64,000 nucleotides of DNA, from positions 9,792,520 through 9,856,519 of the forward strand of contig NC_054389.1 of NCBI RefSeq assembly GCF_001625195.1. Direction: 5' to 3'. This DNA is from Drechmeria coniospora. Its lineage: Eukaryota; Ascomycota; Sordariomycetes; Hypocreales; Ophiocordycipitaceae. This document shows positions 36,496 through 48,828 of the stretch, piece after piece. A model generated the notes under the pieces. That model was not told the origin of the DNA. It did no database searches and saw only the letters and a list, made by a program, of their open reading frames with translations. Position 1 is the first letter of the stretch. Every line of letters begins with the position of its first letter. The position numbers and the translations under genes are program-made.

Positions 36496-39400
36496 CTACT
36501 CCAGTTCCAAACCGGCCTGCTTCATGAGCCCATAGAACGCGCCTTGCTTCTTGAACAGCGCAAGCGGCGTGTCAAACTCAACAACCTCGCCCTTGTCGAG
36601 CACCACGACACGGTCGCTGTCGAGGATCGTGTTGAGACGGTGCGCCACCGTGATGATCGTTCGGTGCGAAAAAAGCGGCGACCGCAGCGTGGCCTGCAGC
36701 ATCGCGTCCGTTTCGACGTCAACCGCCGCCGTGGCCTCGTCGAGAACGAGGATGTTGGACGGCGTCAGCATCGCCCGGGCGAGAGAGACGAGTTGTCGCT
36801 GGCCCTGCGAGAGGTTCGAGCCTGGTGGGAGGTCGACAAGTTAGCAGATGGACCAGTTGGACTACAGTAGGCTAGTAATCCCATCCCAAGAAAGTGTGTG
36901 GATGATTTCCAACGTTCCTCGGGTCGTCATTCGCGCACTCCACGCTCTTCCCTCCGTCATCTATTCGCTCACTCACCTCCTTCGTTTATTTTGGCTTCAA
37001 GGCCGCCATCCATGCCGGCAATGTGGTCCTTTAATCGTGCGTGGTCTACGACAGGGTCAGCAAATGTAAATCACCCTACGTCGGCGCACGCCACGTGGGA
37101 CTGACCGAGCACGCTCCAAAGTTCGGTATCGTCGTGGACGTGTCCAGGGTCGAGGTTATCGCGGACGGATCCCTCAAACAGCGCGGCGTCCTGGGGAATG
37201 ATGGCCAGTCGGCGCCGAAGATCCAGCAACCCGATCGACGATGTGTTGAGATGGTCGATGCTGATGTTGCCGCTGACCGGCTCGATGAGTCGGAACAGGG
37301 CCAATGTGAGGGATGATTTGCCGGCTCCGGTACGGCCAACGACGCCGATTTTCTCGTGCGACTTGATGTCGAGGCTGATGTTCTTCAGCACAAGATCCAA
37401 CCCCTCGCGGTACCGCGTGCTGTAGTTCTCAAAGTCCACCTCGCCATTGGCCGGCCACGCCACGGGCGGTCGCTTGCCGGGGATCACCTCGGGCGCCTCG
37501 CTAGGCAGTCTCGCGTACTCGAGAACTCGCTCGACCGAGACAATGTTGGTCTCGACTTCGACCGTCTGGCGGACAATCCAGTTGAGCGACGACGTGATCT
37601 GCAGCGCGTACGACATGGCCAAGCCCACGAGGCCGGGGCTCAGGCCACTGTGGTTCGCCACCGAGACGATGGAGAAGCTCGCGGCGGCGAGGATGACGAC
37701 GGCGCCGATGAACTCGAGCCGCACGGCGAGCCAACGGTTCGCGCTGATGGAGGGAAAGTACGCCCGTAGGTTTGCATCAACCCGCCACTCGTTCTCCATT
37801 TCGAACCGCTGCTGCTGACGGTACGCTCGAATCGTCGTGACGCCACCCAACGACTCCTGGAAGTGGGCGTAGATCGGGCTGCGGCTAACGCTGTCCAGTC
37901 GCTTGAGTTCACGAGACGTTCGGAGGTAGTACCGTTGGATGAAGTAGTACGTCAGGCTAAGAGGGATGATCAGGGCGATAAACGCCGGCGTCGAGACGGA
38001 GATGACCACCAGCGTGAAGCCGGACTTGGCCGCGTTGACGAACAGCATGTTGAACGTTCGAGCCAAGACTTCATCGACACGATAGATGTCACTGGATACC
38101 GTCAGTCTTGCCTGGCCCTTCCACGACCTGCCTCATTGGACAACAAACCTAGAAAATCGATTCAAAATGCGACCCGTCGGCGTCGTGTCGAAAAAGGACA
38201 TGGGAGATCTAAATATCGCGTTCGCCATCCGCTCGTGAAGTTTCCGCGAAGCCTGTACTTCTGTCAGTTCACTGTCCTCTAACGGGCCTATTGCCCTGGT
38301 CATCTCGGAGGGGAGCGGACCTCGATGGAGCAGAAGATCCACAGGATGAGCGTTTGGACGACGGTGAGCGCAGAGGAGCCGATGCCAAACGCAAAGTATA
38401 TCCCAATGTATTTTCCAATGTTTTCGTTTGAACCAGCCGACTGGTTGTTCTCGGACCATTCCTTCAGCCATACAGAGCCGCCTTTGGTTCAAGTTAGTGG
38501 TAGGACGCATTTCATGCATGCGGGCCACGTACCAATATTTGCCGTTTGGGACGCGAGCAAGGCAATGATGTAGACGGCGACCGCACCCAAGTTGTTCTCT
38601 TTGGCATATTCGCCGTAGACAGACCACTTGACTTTGCCCTGCTCGACGAATTCCTTCGTTTGCTTGGTTCTGGCGCTTCCAGACACCTCTTCATCCGTCA
38701 GCTTGCCTCGAGGACCCTTGAAGCTAGCGGTGCTCGCTCGCCGCAACGTTGCCGTGCTGCCAGACCGCGGCTTGTCCGCCAAGGATGATGGACCAGTCTT
38801 GATGGGAGCCATCTCGGGAACATCTTCGAGCGCTTCCTCCATTTCTTCCTTGTTCTGTGACGCTTCGGCTTCGATGACCGTCGAGGTCTCGCTCGACGGC
38901 GGGCTGGCGCTGCTGGAGCCGCTTCCGTTGGAGTCATGTCCTGCCGTTTTCAACAAATCGGCAACAAGACCCTTTCGGGAGACCAGCTGGCTATACGTCC
39001 CCCTCTCGGTGATTTCGCCGTCCTTGAGCAAAGTGATGTAGCTGGCTTGACGCAATACCGGAATCGCGTTTGTGGCCAAGATTCGCGTCTTGGAGGATAA
39101 CAGGCCTCGCGTTCCGAGCACGTTGTCAATGATGTGCTTGCCAACATGGGAATCGACGGCAGACAGGACATCATCTAGCAGATAGATGTCCGCCCTGGCG
39201 TATACGGCGCGGGCCAACGACACGCGGGCTTTCTGGCCGCCGCTCAGAGAGATGCCACGCTCCCCGACAACAGTCTCATCGCCGTCCGGGAGCTGAGCAA
39301 AGTCGTCCAAGAGGGCGCAGGCCTGGACCGTCTTTTCATAAAACTCCGGCTCAAAACGGTATCCAAACACAATGTTCTCCTTGACGGTCGCGTTCAGGAT

Positions 39401-41645
39401 CCACGTTTGTTGGCTCGCATATGCGACAGTCCCCCTAACTTCCACGTCACCCTTGACCTTCCAAAGACCTCCTAGGATGCTCTGGAGGAAGGACGATTTG
39501 CCGGCGCCGACTCTACCAACGATGCAGGAGAGTTCTCCCTTGTACGCGGTGTAATCAATGTCAACAAGAGCGTTCTTGCTTTCGTGGCGGTTCCACGAGA
39601 AAGTAGCTTCTCTGATGATGACCGTCTCCTCGCCCATCTCCTCGGGTGCCTCTCTCACGGTGACGGCGTTCGATTGGAGCTCCTCGGCGGTGAGAAAGGA
39701 AGTCAGTCGACCGACGGCGACGGATGCCTCGACGATGGCGGTGATGACCATGGGAAGGACGGCAAGGGGGAACGTTAGCAAATTGAAGAGCGCTGATGGC
39801 GGTTAGCAACGATGCCGGGGTCGGTGCGGGGAGGGGCACTGAGCCTACCGAGCGCGGGGAATACGATATCGGTCGTTAGAGGACGGTCTTGAGTAAGAAC
39901 GAATACGGTGAATGTCGAGCAGGAGACGAAGAAAGGGGCCGTGTTCCAGGTAAAATTGGCAAACGCTTGGGTCGCACCGATTCTCCGCAGGTTCTTGAGC
40001 TCCTGCTCGTTCCGGACAAAGTTCAGCTTGTTCATAAAGGCCGAGCCCCAGGCAAAGAGCTTGATGCTCTTCATGTTGGTGATGATCTCGTTGATCAGCC
40101 TGCTTCTGGCATCCTTGTTCTTCATCTGATCCTTTTGCAGGTTCTTCATGATCTTCGCGACGAATCCCTGAACGGGCATCATGACAATCATGACGACGAT
40201 GCCAGCCATCATGGACCATCCGACAAGGTTGTACAGCGAAACCATGCAAATGATGATCTGAAAGGGAGCCGACCAAGCCTGCTGAGCAAACTGGGTAAGG
40301 TCTTGAAGGCGCTGGGCATCGACAGCCATATAGTTGACAATGTCACCGGTCGACTTGGAGGACCTTCCTTCGTTGGATAGGCGCATCGACTTGCGGTAGA
40401 TTGTGGAACCAAGGCCACCCTTGATGCGCATTCCCGTCTCGAAGGTGAGCTGAAAGTATTGATGCTGTCGGGTGGTCAGCTACTGAGCGTCAGCACGCAC
40501 CGCATGGGACTACTTACGACCATGGTGGTCTGGAAAACGGCGCAAGCAAACATGGCCAGGGCAATCGAGGCACCCTTGATGATGGGCTGCGGAACCATAT
40601 CTTCGCCGTAGGAGGCAACAAAGCTGATGAGGACGCGAAGCAGCTGAGGCTGAAGGTATTGCGCGATGTCGTTGCCCACCTTGAAGACGGCGGCATACAT
40701 GTAGGGCCCGCCGTAGGCTCTGAAGAGGGCAAGCCACAGGGATGGCGAGTTTGGGCGGTTCCTGAGCTCGTGCTTCCAGGCATCCTCGAAGGCTTCTCCC
40801 GTATTCTTCGTCTGATCCGACTTGGCCAAGCTCCAGAGGTCGTTCTCGGTGAGGAAGACCTTGTAGCCGTGCCTCATCAGGGGCGTCATCCAGGAAAAGG
40901 TGAGCCTGGAGAAGACGGTGGCATACTCGGCCGGGCATTCATCATCTTCCAAAATAGCTTCGTAGCCGCTCGAGGAGGCGCTGCGCGGCCAGAGCCATTC
41001 GACGAGAAACTCGACGATGGCGAGTCCGAAGCCGACGCAGTAGGTGACAAAGTACGACAGATGGGTGTCGTACACCTGTTGAGAGATGAGGGAGCGCAGC
41101 TTGACAGCAAGAGAGATGATGAGCAGCAGCCAATAGAAGAGCACCACCCCGTTGGCATGCCTCAACTTGGTGTGCTCGATCCACTGTATGGAAAAGATGA
41201 CTCCCATGGAGAGGATGGTGAGCAGGGTGGTCCAGACGCGGAAGTCGGTAAGCCATATTTTTTGGTAATTGACTATCTGAATCGCCAGCTGGACGACGAC
41301 GTCTGCAATGAGTGCCGCGAGGAGCGTCTGCTTGATCCAGAAGTGAAGATTCTTGGAGGTGCCATGTTCGAGCTGCTGCTTCCTTTTCAACAACCACCAG
41401 ATGGCGACGGGGCCGAAGACGAGCCCGTAGACGGATACGGAGGCGACCCAGACGTCTATGAAGCAAGGGGTGAAGTCGTAACGGTGCGGGCTCAACGGGC
41501 CCCACCCTTCTTCGTTGCCGCAGAACGGCTGTTTCGACGGCGAAGCCGAAAGGTAGCCGGCGCCCAGCTGGTGGAGAGGCCGCAGGCCCGTGAAGGAGCC
41601 GGTGTTCAGCAGGCGCTGCTGATGGCCATAGGAGAACGAATCCAT
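36496..41645 (-). CDS. YCF1: Vacuolar ABCC transporter of the Ycf1 type (full-length multidrug-resistance protein)
   Basis: Eight exons (41645-40518, 40464-39849, 39792-38533, 38481-38321, 38252-38149, 38091-37106, 37045-36977, 36821-36496) encode 1549 aa, close to yeast Ycf1 (1515). Layout: an N-terminal five-helix TMD0 (to about residue 230) and L0 linker, TMD1, NBD1, a Ser/Glu-rich regulatory linker, TMD2, NBD2. NBD1 shows GRVGAGKSS (near residue 675), [14 protein letters not shown] and [10 protein letters not shown], with Asp in place of the catalytic Glu as is usual in ABCC proteins. NBD2 shows GRTGAGKSS (near 1342), [14 protein letters not shown] and [11 protein letters not shown]. Ycf1-type pumps move glutathione conjugates, heavy-metal complexes and bile-pigment-like anions into the vacuole. 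Every junction preserves frame. Intron 4 (38320-38253) uses the unusual donor GTCCGC. Substrate and membrane location are inferred from family. Confidence 0.92.
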
Positions 41646-42587
41646 CGATTGTGGTTCTGACTCCTGCTATGCGGTGTTTCACCTGTTTTCACGGCATGCT
41701 CGAGCGAGCTTTCGGGTCGTCGGCGGCGATCGGTGGCGAATTGGCAAACGTCGGTCTCGTGCGCGGCGGTCGAAAGTAGGAGGCATCTACGAAGCGACAC
41801 AGGCTGCTGCAGTGGCTCGAGAGCACCGACGAGGCCCTGGGCGGGAGGATGACGGAGCGGAATCAACAATGGTCGTTGTGCATAGGAAGCAAATTAGGCT
41901 ACGACGGCGGTTTAAGTAAGTACAGAACAAACGAGAACGGGCAACAAGGCAGGGACGGAAGCTAGCTGATCGAGGTTGTAGGTGTACAGTAGTACGTAGT
42001 GCATGTACATGGAGAGTACGAGTAAGGCGGTGACGCTTTGTCAGCGAACGCTAACGCAGCCAAATAATGCAGCTAGATACGATTCGGGGCTCCAGTCGTA
42101 TCCCCACCAGACGAGGCTACGGAGTACAGCGATCCACGTCGAAACCAGTAGAACCCCCCGCTGAGTCACCAACCCAACCCAGCAATTGGTCCAACCCAAG
42201 TCTCCACGAACGAGGGACCAGGAGAGCGAAGCGAACCAATGTCGGCAGGTCGGCAGGTCGGCAGGTCGGAGGCACCAACAGACGAGTTTTGAAGACGCAT
42301 ATATTCTCAGCCGCTGGACCATTATGCAATGTGCACATCGTGCATAGTAATCGCAGCCGTACGAGGACCTGAATGAATTGTTGACCTAGCAGAATGCCAA
42401 GGAGCGAGCGGCGAGTCGAGGGCAACTCATCATCGACGGTCAGCCAGCATAATGGAGAGCCAGGTCATCCATTTCGTCAACGGCGCCATGGGCCTTGAAA
42501 CTGCCAGTCCCTCCCTCCTTTCCTGGTGGGTGGGACATGAGCGGATGCTACATCGTGGGCCCAATCTTCCTCATCCCCTTTGTTCGT
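41646..42587. other. Intergenic region upstream of YCF1
   Basis: Presumed YCF1 promoter (41646 upward on the minus strand) and the 3' flank of the hydrolase gene. It contains some GTAC words at 41970-42030 and a GTCGGCAG repeat. No gene is recognised. Confidence 0.55.
42241..42269. repeat. GTCGGCAG 8-bp tandem repeat
   Basis: Three full copies and one partial copy. Confidence 0.9.
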
Positions 42588-43630
42588 CTACACTGTACTT
42601 TGTTCGCCGTTCAAGGTCTGGAGAAACGCCACGACTCTCTCGGCGAGCCAATTTCGGGCCTTCTCCCTCTTGACGGTATGGCCGGTATCCGGAATCAAGC
42701 CAGACAGCTGGCTCACGGAAGGGCCTGCTTCGCGATATCTGTTGTTCAGCATGACCTGGCTAATACGCGCCGGGACATACTCGTCCTTTTCCGAGTGCAG
42801 CACCAGCACTGGCTTCGTGAACCGTTTCCAAAAGCGCGAGACTGTCTCGTCATCAAGGTCTGAGGAGAAATAGTCGTCGTCGCCCCTATTGTCTTTCGAG
42901 TTAGAACAAACGCAAGAGACGAAGGAGCGGCGTCTGAGAGCTTTGTTCTGACCCTTGAGCGCACAACGAATGCAGTCTGTATGCGGAGATTGGAGCTCCT
43001 AGCAAGCAGACAACCTTGTCGGTTGATGGAAGGCAGTCATTTCCTCTGCCCTCGGCTATCCATTTTTTGGCAACATCAAGGCTGGCATGATAATCCGAGC
43101 ACGCATTCTCGATGGACTCTCGATCCGAGACTGGTGCCTGGAGGATAAACCCGTCTACTGGAATGTTTTGGTGCGTAGTGTAGTCCGCATACTCCATGCA
43201 ATCCTGCAGACATCAGCTGTCTGCGACTTCGTGCCGGGACACCGACAGAAGCCTTTCATCCTACCTGGCAGCCTGTGGAGTGGCCAAAGAGGACAATCTT
43301 CTCTTTGCCAATGCCACGGAGGTACTTGACAAAAGCGGAGATGTCCTCGACGTCTTCCTTCAAGCTGCGAGTGCCAAAACCAATGAATGAACTTCGCAGG
43401 CGAATCTCGAAGACTGAGTAGCACAGCGCCTTGGAAGCTTCGGATTGCAGATGCCTCGCCACTGTTCTGATGTACGGCGTAGTATGAGGTCCATCCCCAA
43501 GGCCGCCGATGAAGATGAGGGCATTCCGAGAGGACGGCTCTCCCATTTCATATGCGCACGTGCTTTGGCCGGGAACCTTGAACGGGTGCACATGCACTGG
43601 AAAAGGACTCTTGGTGCATACACTTGCCAT
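42588..43630 (-). CDS. DUF1749 alpha/beta hydrolase, SidJ-like
   Basis: Three exons (43630-43265, 43203-42953, 42885-42588) encode 304 aa. Catalytic features of an alpha/beta hydrolase are visible: nucleophile elbow GHSTGCQ at the end of exon 1, acid in SEKDEYVP, and histidine in PDTGHTV near the C-terminus. The oxyanion-side block LIFIGGLGDGPHT near residue 37 and GGDDDYFSSDLDD are the pattern I associate with DUF1749 proteins. This family includes SidJ, an esterase acting on fusarinine-type siderophores, but also many uncharacterised members, so the substrate is open. No siderophore gene lies nearby. No signal peptide is visible. The open frame extends upstream from a TTG at 43651; the first ATG is 43630. 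Intron 2 uses donor GTCAGA, branch CTAAC and acceptor TAG. Confidence 0.85.
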
Positions 43631-44187
43631 TGTGCTAGATACGCCCTTCAAGGAGTGTCAGTGTGGAGAGGTAAAGCAGCCTGGTATCTTTCCTCGAAGC
43701 CGGAGAGTCAGGTCTTGGTGTCGGCAGGATTCCAAATGTCAGACGTTAGGCATCAAATTCGCGCGTCCTGGAAAGGTCCGATCTCAAGTGCGACACTGAA
43801 GGTGCGTACAGTGAAGTTGAGCTGCAGGACACACTGTACCCTCGATAGGCATCAGGTGCTGGGCCCTTCACCTGTTCTCCACTGTGCCCGCCTGGCAGCG
43901 TCCTGCCACTTGCATTATGGGGTATAGCGCTACTTGGCCAAGCACAGTGCGCACGGTGTCTCACGCGTTGATTATCAACCGGATATGATTTGGGATGCAG
44001 ACTTCACTACTGCAATGCCGCCAACGTCATCGCCACCGTTACTACCTACTATTCTAAACCCCGAGGCTTAGCGCCAGTTGAGATTGAGCTTCCTGCCACC
44101 ATCGAGTTTCTTGAGACGGTGGCAGGTCATGCGCAGAGAGGCTAGCTGGGTATTAGGCGAGGCTGTCGTGACGACCTTTGGACGGAC
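43631..44187. promoter_or_regulatory. Divergent promoter region (hydrolase / TTI1)
   Basis: A 557-bp gap between two divergent starts presumably holds both promoters. An inverted pair near 44085-44130 (GCCACCATCGAGTTTC and GAGACGGTGGCAGG) could pair partly. No obvious TATA box; no gene recognised. Confidence 0.4.
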
Positions 44188-47100
44188 ATGGACAAACCAC
44201 CCCGCAGCCAAGATCGCAATGCGCTGTTCCAAAGGGTACAAGTCGATTTAGACTCGTATCAACCTAGAGATGGATGAGCTGACTCTTTAGCAGCTGAAGC
44301 CATGTTGTGTTGGCATAAGCCAACTGGCCATCCGCCAGTCGGAGGCCCCATCGGCTCCTCGAGAACTGCTCGATCTCACAACCCAGCTGCTCGCTATTCT
44401 CAAAGAGCAAACAGGGATTGGCTCCGGTGCACTCGATGAAAAGTTGGCCGAGTATGTCTTCTTTCCCATGTACCACATCTTTCGCCAGATGGATCAGTAT
44501 CCGATGATGCTGGTGGAGAATTGTGTGAAATGCCTCCAGATTCTCATCACACATGGTTGGAAATCCCAACTATCTGCCAAGATGGTGCAGCAAATATTGA
44601 GTCTCCTCATCTTCATCATCGATGGAACCCCTGACTCTCGCAACAAGCGAGATGTTCCCGAAGAGACTGTGCTGGAGACGTTTCGCGCCCAGACAGCCCT
44701 GTTCGACACCATCGCCTCCTCGGCGACGGCATCTTATGGTCTGACCGAACAGGACACGATTCCTATATTAGGACACGGAATCGCCGTCATGCTGGACGGC
44801 GCGGTTGACGGCGCCAACGCCGAGGTTCAGGGAGAGGCGCTGAAATCCTTGCAAGCTGTGAATGCCGCACTCAGGGATCAAGACGCTCTGGCAAGCTTTC
44901 TTCCGGGAACTGTGTCATCTCTTACTAAGATTCTTGCCACGCCGAAACGGCACAAGACAGCCGTGCTATCAGGCTGCCTAGAGACTACGCGGTTGGTCTT
45001 GACCCGGGTATTGGGTGACATGAGAATGAGGTCAATTCTAGGCCATCAAGGCGTGGAGCAGAACAGCATCGAGGGCGACAAGATTCTTAGCCCAGCATGG
45101 CTCAAGGCGACAGTACATCAAGTTAAACTCGCTCTATCAACCACCATGAAGCTTCGTACTCACGATGCCCCTGCGGTCAAGATGGCTCTCGAAAAGCTTT
45201 GCATCACCTTGCTGGACGAATGTCGCGCAACATTGTCGAACTGCACGGCCATGCTGGTTGAAACTGCCATCATCCTCGATTGCGGCGATGACAGCAACGT
45301 GTCGGCGCAAACAAGCTTGAGGCACCTAGCCATCATATACCCCGAACTGGGAGAAGATGTCAAGACGACCGTGTATAACTGGATGTCAAGTTTGTCGAGG
45401 ATAATGCAAGCAGCTGACGAGGACTCGAAACGGGTTGCGGTACACAACTTGTCCAAGGGGGTTGGCCTGTTGCAGAGCCTTGGGATCGAATCATCAACTC
45501 TTGAAGACGCCATATCTAGCGCGCTGAGAGACAGCATCATCGCCATCATGAAGTCGGCATCGCATCCATCCAGCCCTTCCAACCAACTTCAGCTCCTCGA
45601 TGGGTCCACGTTGCAGGAACTACCTGGTCAAGCTGCATTCCAACCGGTCATTTTGGCCCGCGAAAGCCAAAAGGGCCTGAGATTCGAACTGTTGGGACTC
45701 ATGGGCATCATTGGCTCAGCAACGCAGAAGGCCAAGCTAGGGGCGATGATGATGGAGTACGTTCATGATACGCCGGCGGAGGACCAAGTAGCCGCCATGT
45801 GGCTCTGCTTCGAGTTGCTCAAGGCCGCACAGAAACACTCGGCGGAAACCGAAGCCTTCTTGGATCTGTCCTCTTTTTCGCTCGCCGAACGGTCGGGAGA
45901 CTCGGAGACATTGTTGGACGATCTCTACGGATGGGCCATCCAGATTTTGGATTCCCACTTGGACTCTGACTCGGCAGACTGGCGCTTGGAGGCGCTTTCA
46001 ATGGAAGTTGCCGCCTATGCTGCACACAGATCTGGCCTCTCCTTCCGGCCTGAACTGATAGATGTCCTGTTCCCCGTCGCGACATACCTAGGATCCGAGA
46101 AGGTGCAATTGCAACAACACGCGATGGCGACATTGAACAGCATAGCGGGGTCGTGCCAATACGCAAGTGTATCCGATTTGATGGTCGAAAACGTCGATTA
46201 CATGGTCAATTCTGTCTCTCTGCGGCTGAACACGCTGGACATTTCTCCGGCATCCATGCAGGTGCTTCTGATGATGATCCGCCTAGCGGGGTCGCGGTTG
46301 ATACCCTTCCTCGACGACGTTGTCGACTCTGTATTCGCCGCGTTGGATAACTATCACGGCTACACTTTTTTCGTCGAGAGCCTCTTTTCCGTCTTGAAAG
46401 AGATTGTCGATCAAGCGTCGGAAGCAGAACGCGGCCTACTGACCGACCGGGAACGTACAGCCGCGAACCACAAGAAGAAGGCACCAGAAGGAAAGTTTGT
46501 CGATTTGCTCGATTTCCTGGACAAGCGCAAGGCGCGACAGGATCGAGACGCCGCAGAGGCTGCGGGTGAGAAGCGTATTCAAGGGCATCCAGAAACCCCC
46601 TGGACATCCGATGCCGCTGGGGACGCAACGGGCGTGCCACAGGAGCCGGAGCGTGCACCAAGCGATGAGAGGCCACCAAACTCACCGACATACCAACTGC
46701 TGCTCAGAATAGCGACGTCCACCCAACACTATCTCACATCCCCGACGCCAAAGCTGAGGAGATCTCTGCTGGCGTTGCTCACGACGGCGTCGTCGATCCT
46801 AGCCGGAGATGAGGATGCCTTTTTACCCCTTGTCAATGCCGTTTGGCCGGTCGTGATTGGCAGGCTCTACGACCAGGAAAGCTACATCACCATCGAAGCA
46901 TGCCATGCGCTCTCAGGTTTGTGCCAAGCAGCTGGTGATTTCTTGAGTTCAAGGTTCAGGACGGAGTGGGGGGATGGACTTGGCGCTTGGTGCAGCAAGG
47001 TCAAGGAGCAAGCGTCCAGCAGGTCGACTCGACGCAGGCCTTTCGAGGCGGACCCCCCGCCTGGAAGAGGCAGCGAGGTGCTGATTCCGATCCGATCACA

Positions 47101-47446
47101 GGGCGGCCTGGAAGGCAGGTTGTCGACGCGGGAGCTTGGTGGCCCGTCATCTAGCAGTCTCGGGCTCCACGCCTCGCCAGTCAAGGTCTGGGAGGCAGTG
47201 GTGAAGCTGCTGACGTCTATTGTCTCGTACGTGCATGTGGAGGAGGGGATGTTTGACGACATCTTGCTCTTGCTGTCGGAGGTGCTGGAAGAAAACAAGG
47301 AGGTCCGGGAGGCGCTCTCGGTCATCAACGCCGACGCCGTTTGGCTCGTGCGATACGAGCGGGGACTTGTCGAGCCTCTGCCGACTCCCAAGGTGGAAGG
47401 GTTTACGTTTGCTGGGTTGGCGCAGGTGCCACGGACGTCGGACTAG
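44188..47446 (+). CDS. TTI1: TELO2-interacting protein 1 homologue (Tti1), TTT complex
   Basis: Two exons (44188-44235, 44294-47446) encode 1066 aa, close to human TTI1 (1089). Exon 1 codes only 16 residues ending RNALFQR; after a 58-nt intron (GTACAA, CTGAC, TAGCAG) the protein continues LKPCCVGISQ. The remainder is helical and HEAT-like: YVFFPMYHIFRQMD, LTILIxHGWKS-type repeats near residue 85, a charged low-complexity insert near residues 780-850 (codons around 46530-46690), and C-terminal helical repeats. Tti1 with Tel2 and Tti2 stabilises newly made PIKK kinases (Tor, Mec1/ATR, Tel1/ATM) with Hsp90 in the cytoplasm. The acceptor is a tandem TAG-CAG; use of the first would add one Gln. 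The frame upstream of 44291 is closed by a stop, supporting the intron. Confidence 0.88.
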
Positions 47447-47522
47447 AGGTCGGACTAGAGGTCGAAGCATGTTGCCGCCAAATAGACGCGGCTATTTCGG
47501 TGCATGCGCATGTATCGCATCA

Positions 47523-48828
47523 TCAAATCTTGGGAATGCCGGTCATGTAGCCGTCCACCACGGCCGTCATCAGCCGGTTCGCAATGGCCTGCGGCGGGGG
47601 CACGCGCAACTGCCCCTCCTTGCGTTCCTTTGACGGCGGACTGACGAGGGAGCCTGCGCCTCTCCTCAGAGCATCTCGCACCTCGTCGATGGTAAACCAT
47701 CTTGCCTCCTCCAGCTCCTTGTCATTCAGAGCGATGGTCTCCTCACCCGGCAGCGCCTGGGCTATGGCCCCGAGCATGAGCGTCGACGGGTACGGCCAAG
47801 GCTGAGAGGAGTGGACGACGACTCGGCCGACTTTGACACCCGCCTCCTCCCAGACCTCCCTCCTCACGGCTTCCTCGACGGACTCGCCGGGCTCGAGGAA
47901 GCCGGCGAGCGCGCTGTACCAGTCGGGAGGGTAGCGTTTCTGGCGGCCGAGCAGAATGCGGGACCCGTCGGCGGAGACGACGGCGGCGATCATGGTAGGA
48001 TCGGAACGCGGGAAGCACACGTTCGAGACGCCGTGGCGGGTCGGGCAGTCCCCGCGCGTTTCCGCATCGGCGGAGCCCCGGAGATCGGTGGGGGGGCAGA
48101 CACGCTTGTAGCCGGCCTCGACGGAGAGGTTGGCGTTTCCGCAGCCGGCACAGAAGGGGTGGCGGCCGTTCCAGTCTATCATGGATCTCGCTTGGGCGTA
48201 GATGGATGCTGCGGCTGTTAGACGTGCGGCACATGCCCAAGCGAGTGGCCAAGGCAAGGCGGAGAGGAGACTACGCACCGGCTTCGGCGTTGAGCGTCAT
48301 GCTCCTCGAGTCGGTCTGCAGCTTCCTGCCCAGCACCTCCTGCTGCCGCAAAAAGGCAGAGGCGGCGTCGGCGTAGGGTTCCCTGGGGGTGGCGTCGACG
48401 GCGAAGAATGGCCGGGCCCTGACGATGCCATGGCTCTGCGTCTCGAGCTCTGGAGCGTCCGTTTCGTCCAGGGCACCCAAGAAGAGGACCAAGGGCGTTT
48501 TGGTGGATGAATCAAACTGCTCGATGGCTTCAGCATCACTTTGGGCGAACAGCACGCGGCCTATGAGCGGTTCGACATCGTCCAAGGTGAGGAGGGCGAG
48601 AGAGCGCTTGTCAAGGACGAGGGGGGCGAGGTTGCTGAGGGCGAGGAAGCAAGCCGACGTCGAGGCGGCCGCGTTGCTCAAGAACTTGGCGTCGGAGCGC
48701 AGGAAGGAGTAGCGGTTGAGGCGGCTGCCGGCGTAATAGTTGATGACTTCCTTGCCGAAGCGGCGGGTGAGCATGGAGGAGTCTTGCGTCAGCACCGGGT
48801 GATCGGGCATCGTTGGAGGCGACGACAT
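47523..48828 (-). CDS. NPY1: NADH pyrophosphatase (Nudix hydrolase), Npy1/NUDT12 type
   Basis: Two exons (48828-48279, 48208-47523) with a 70-nt intron (GTGCGT...CTAAC...GCAG) encode 411 aa. Residues about 1-185 form the N-terminal domain. A zinc ribbon follows (FCAGCG, then VCPP and GDCP), and then FPRSDPTMI, the usual block before the Nudix fold. The Nudix box is complete: GFLEPGESVEEAVRREVWEE followed by AGV, with the REVWEE catalytic core. The enzyme cleaves NADH (and NAD caps or diadenosine compounds in related proteins) into NMNH and AMP. Many Npy1 proteins are peroxisomal through a C-terminal SKL-like signal; here the C-terminus is PKI, a poor match. It is convergent with TTI1, the stops being 76 bp apart. 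Confidence 0.92.

Noticed and set aside
40659..41660. 333-codon plus-strand frame
   Set aside because: Antisense shadow of YCF1 exon 1, which encodes a recognisable TMD0.
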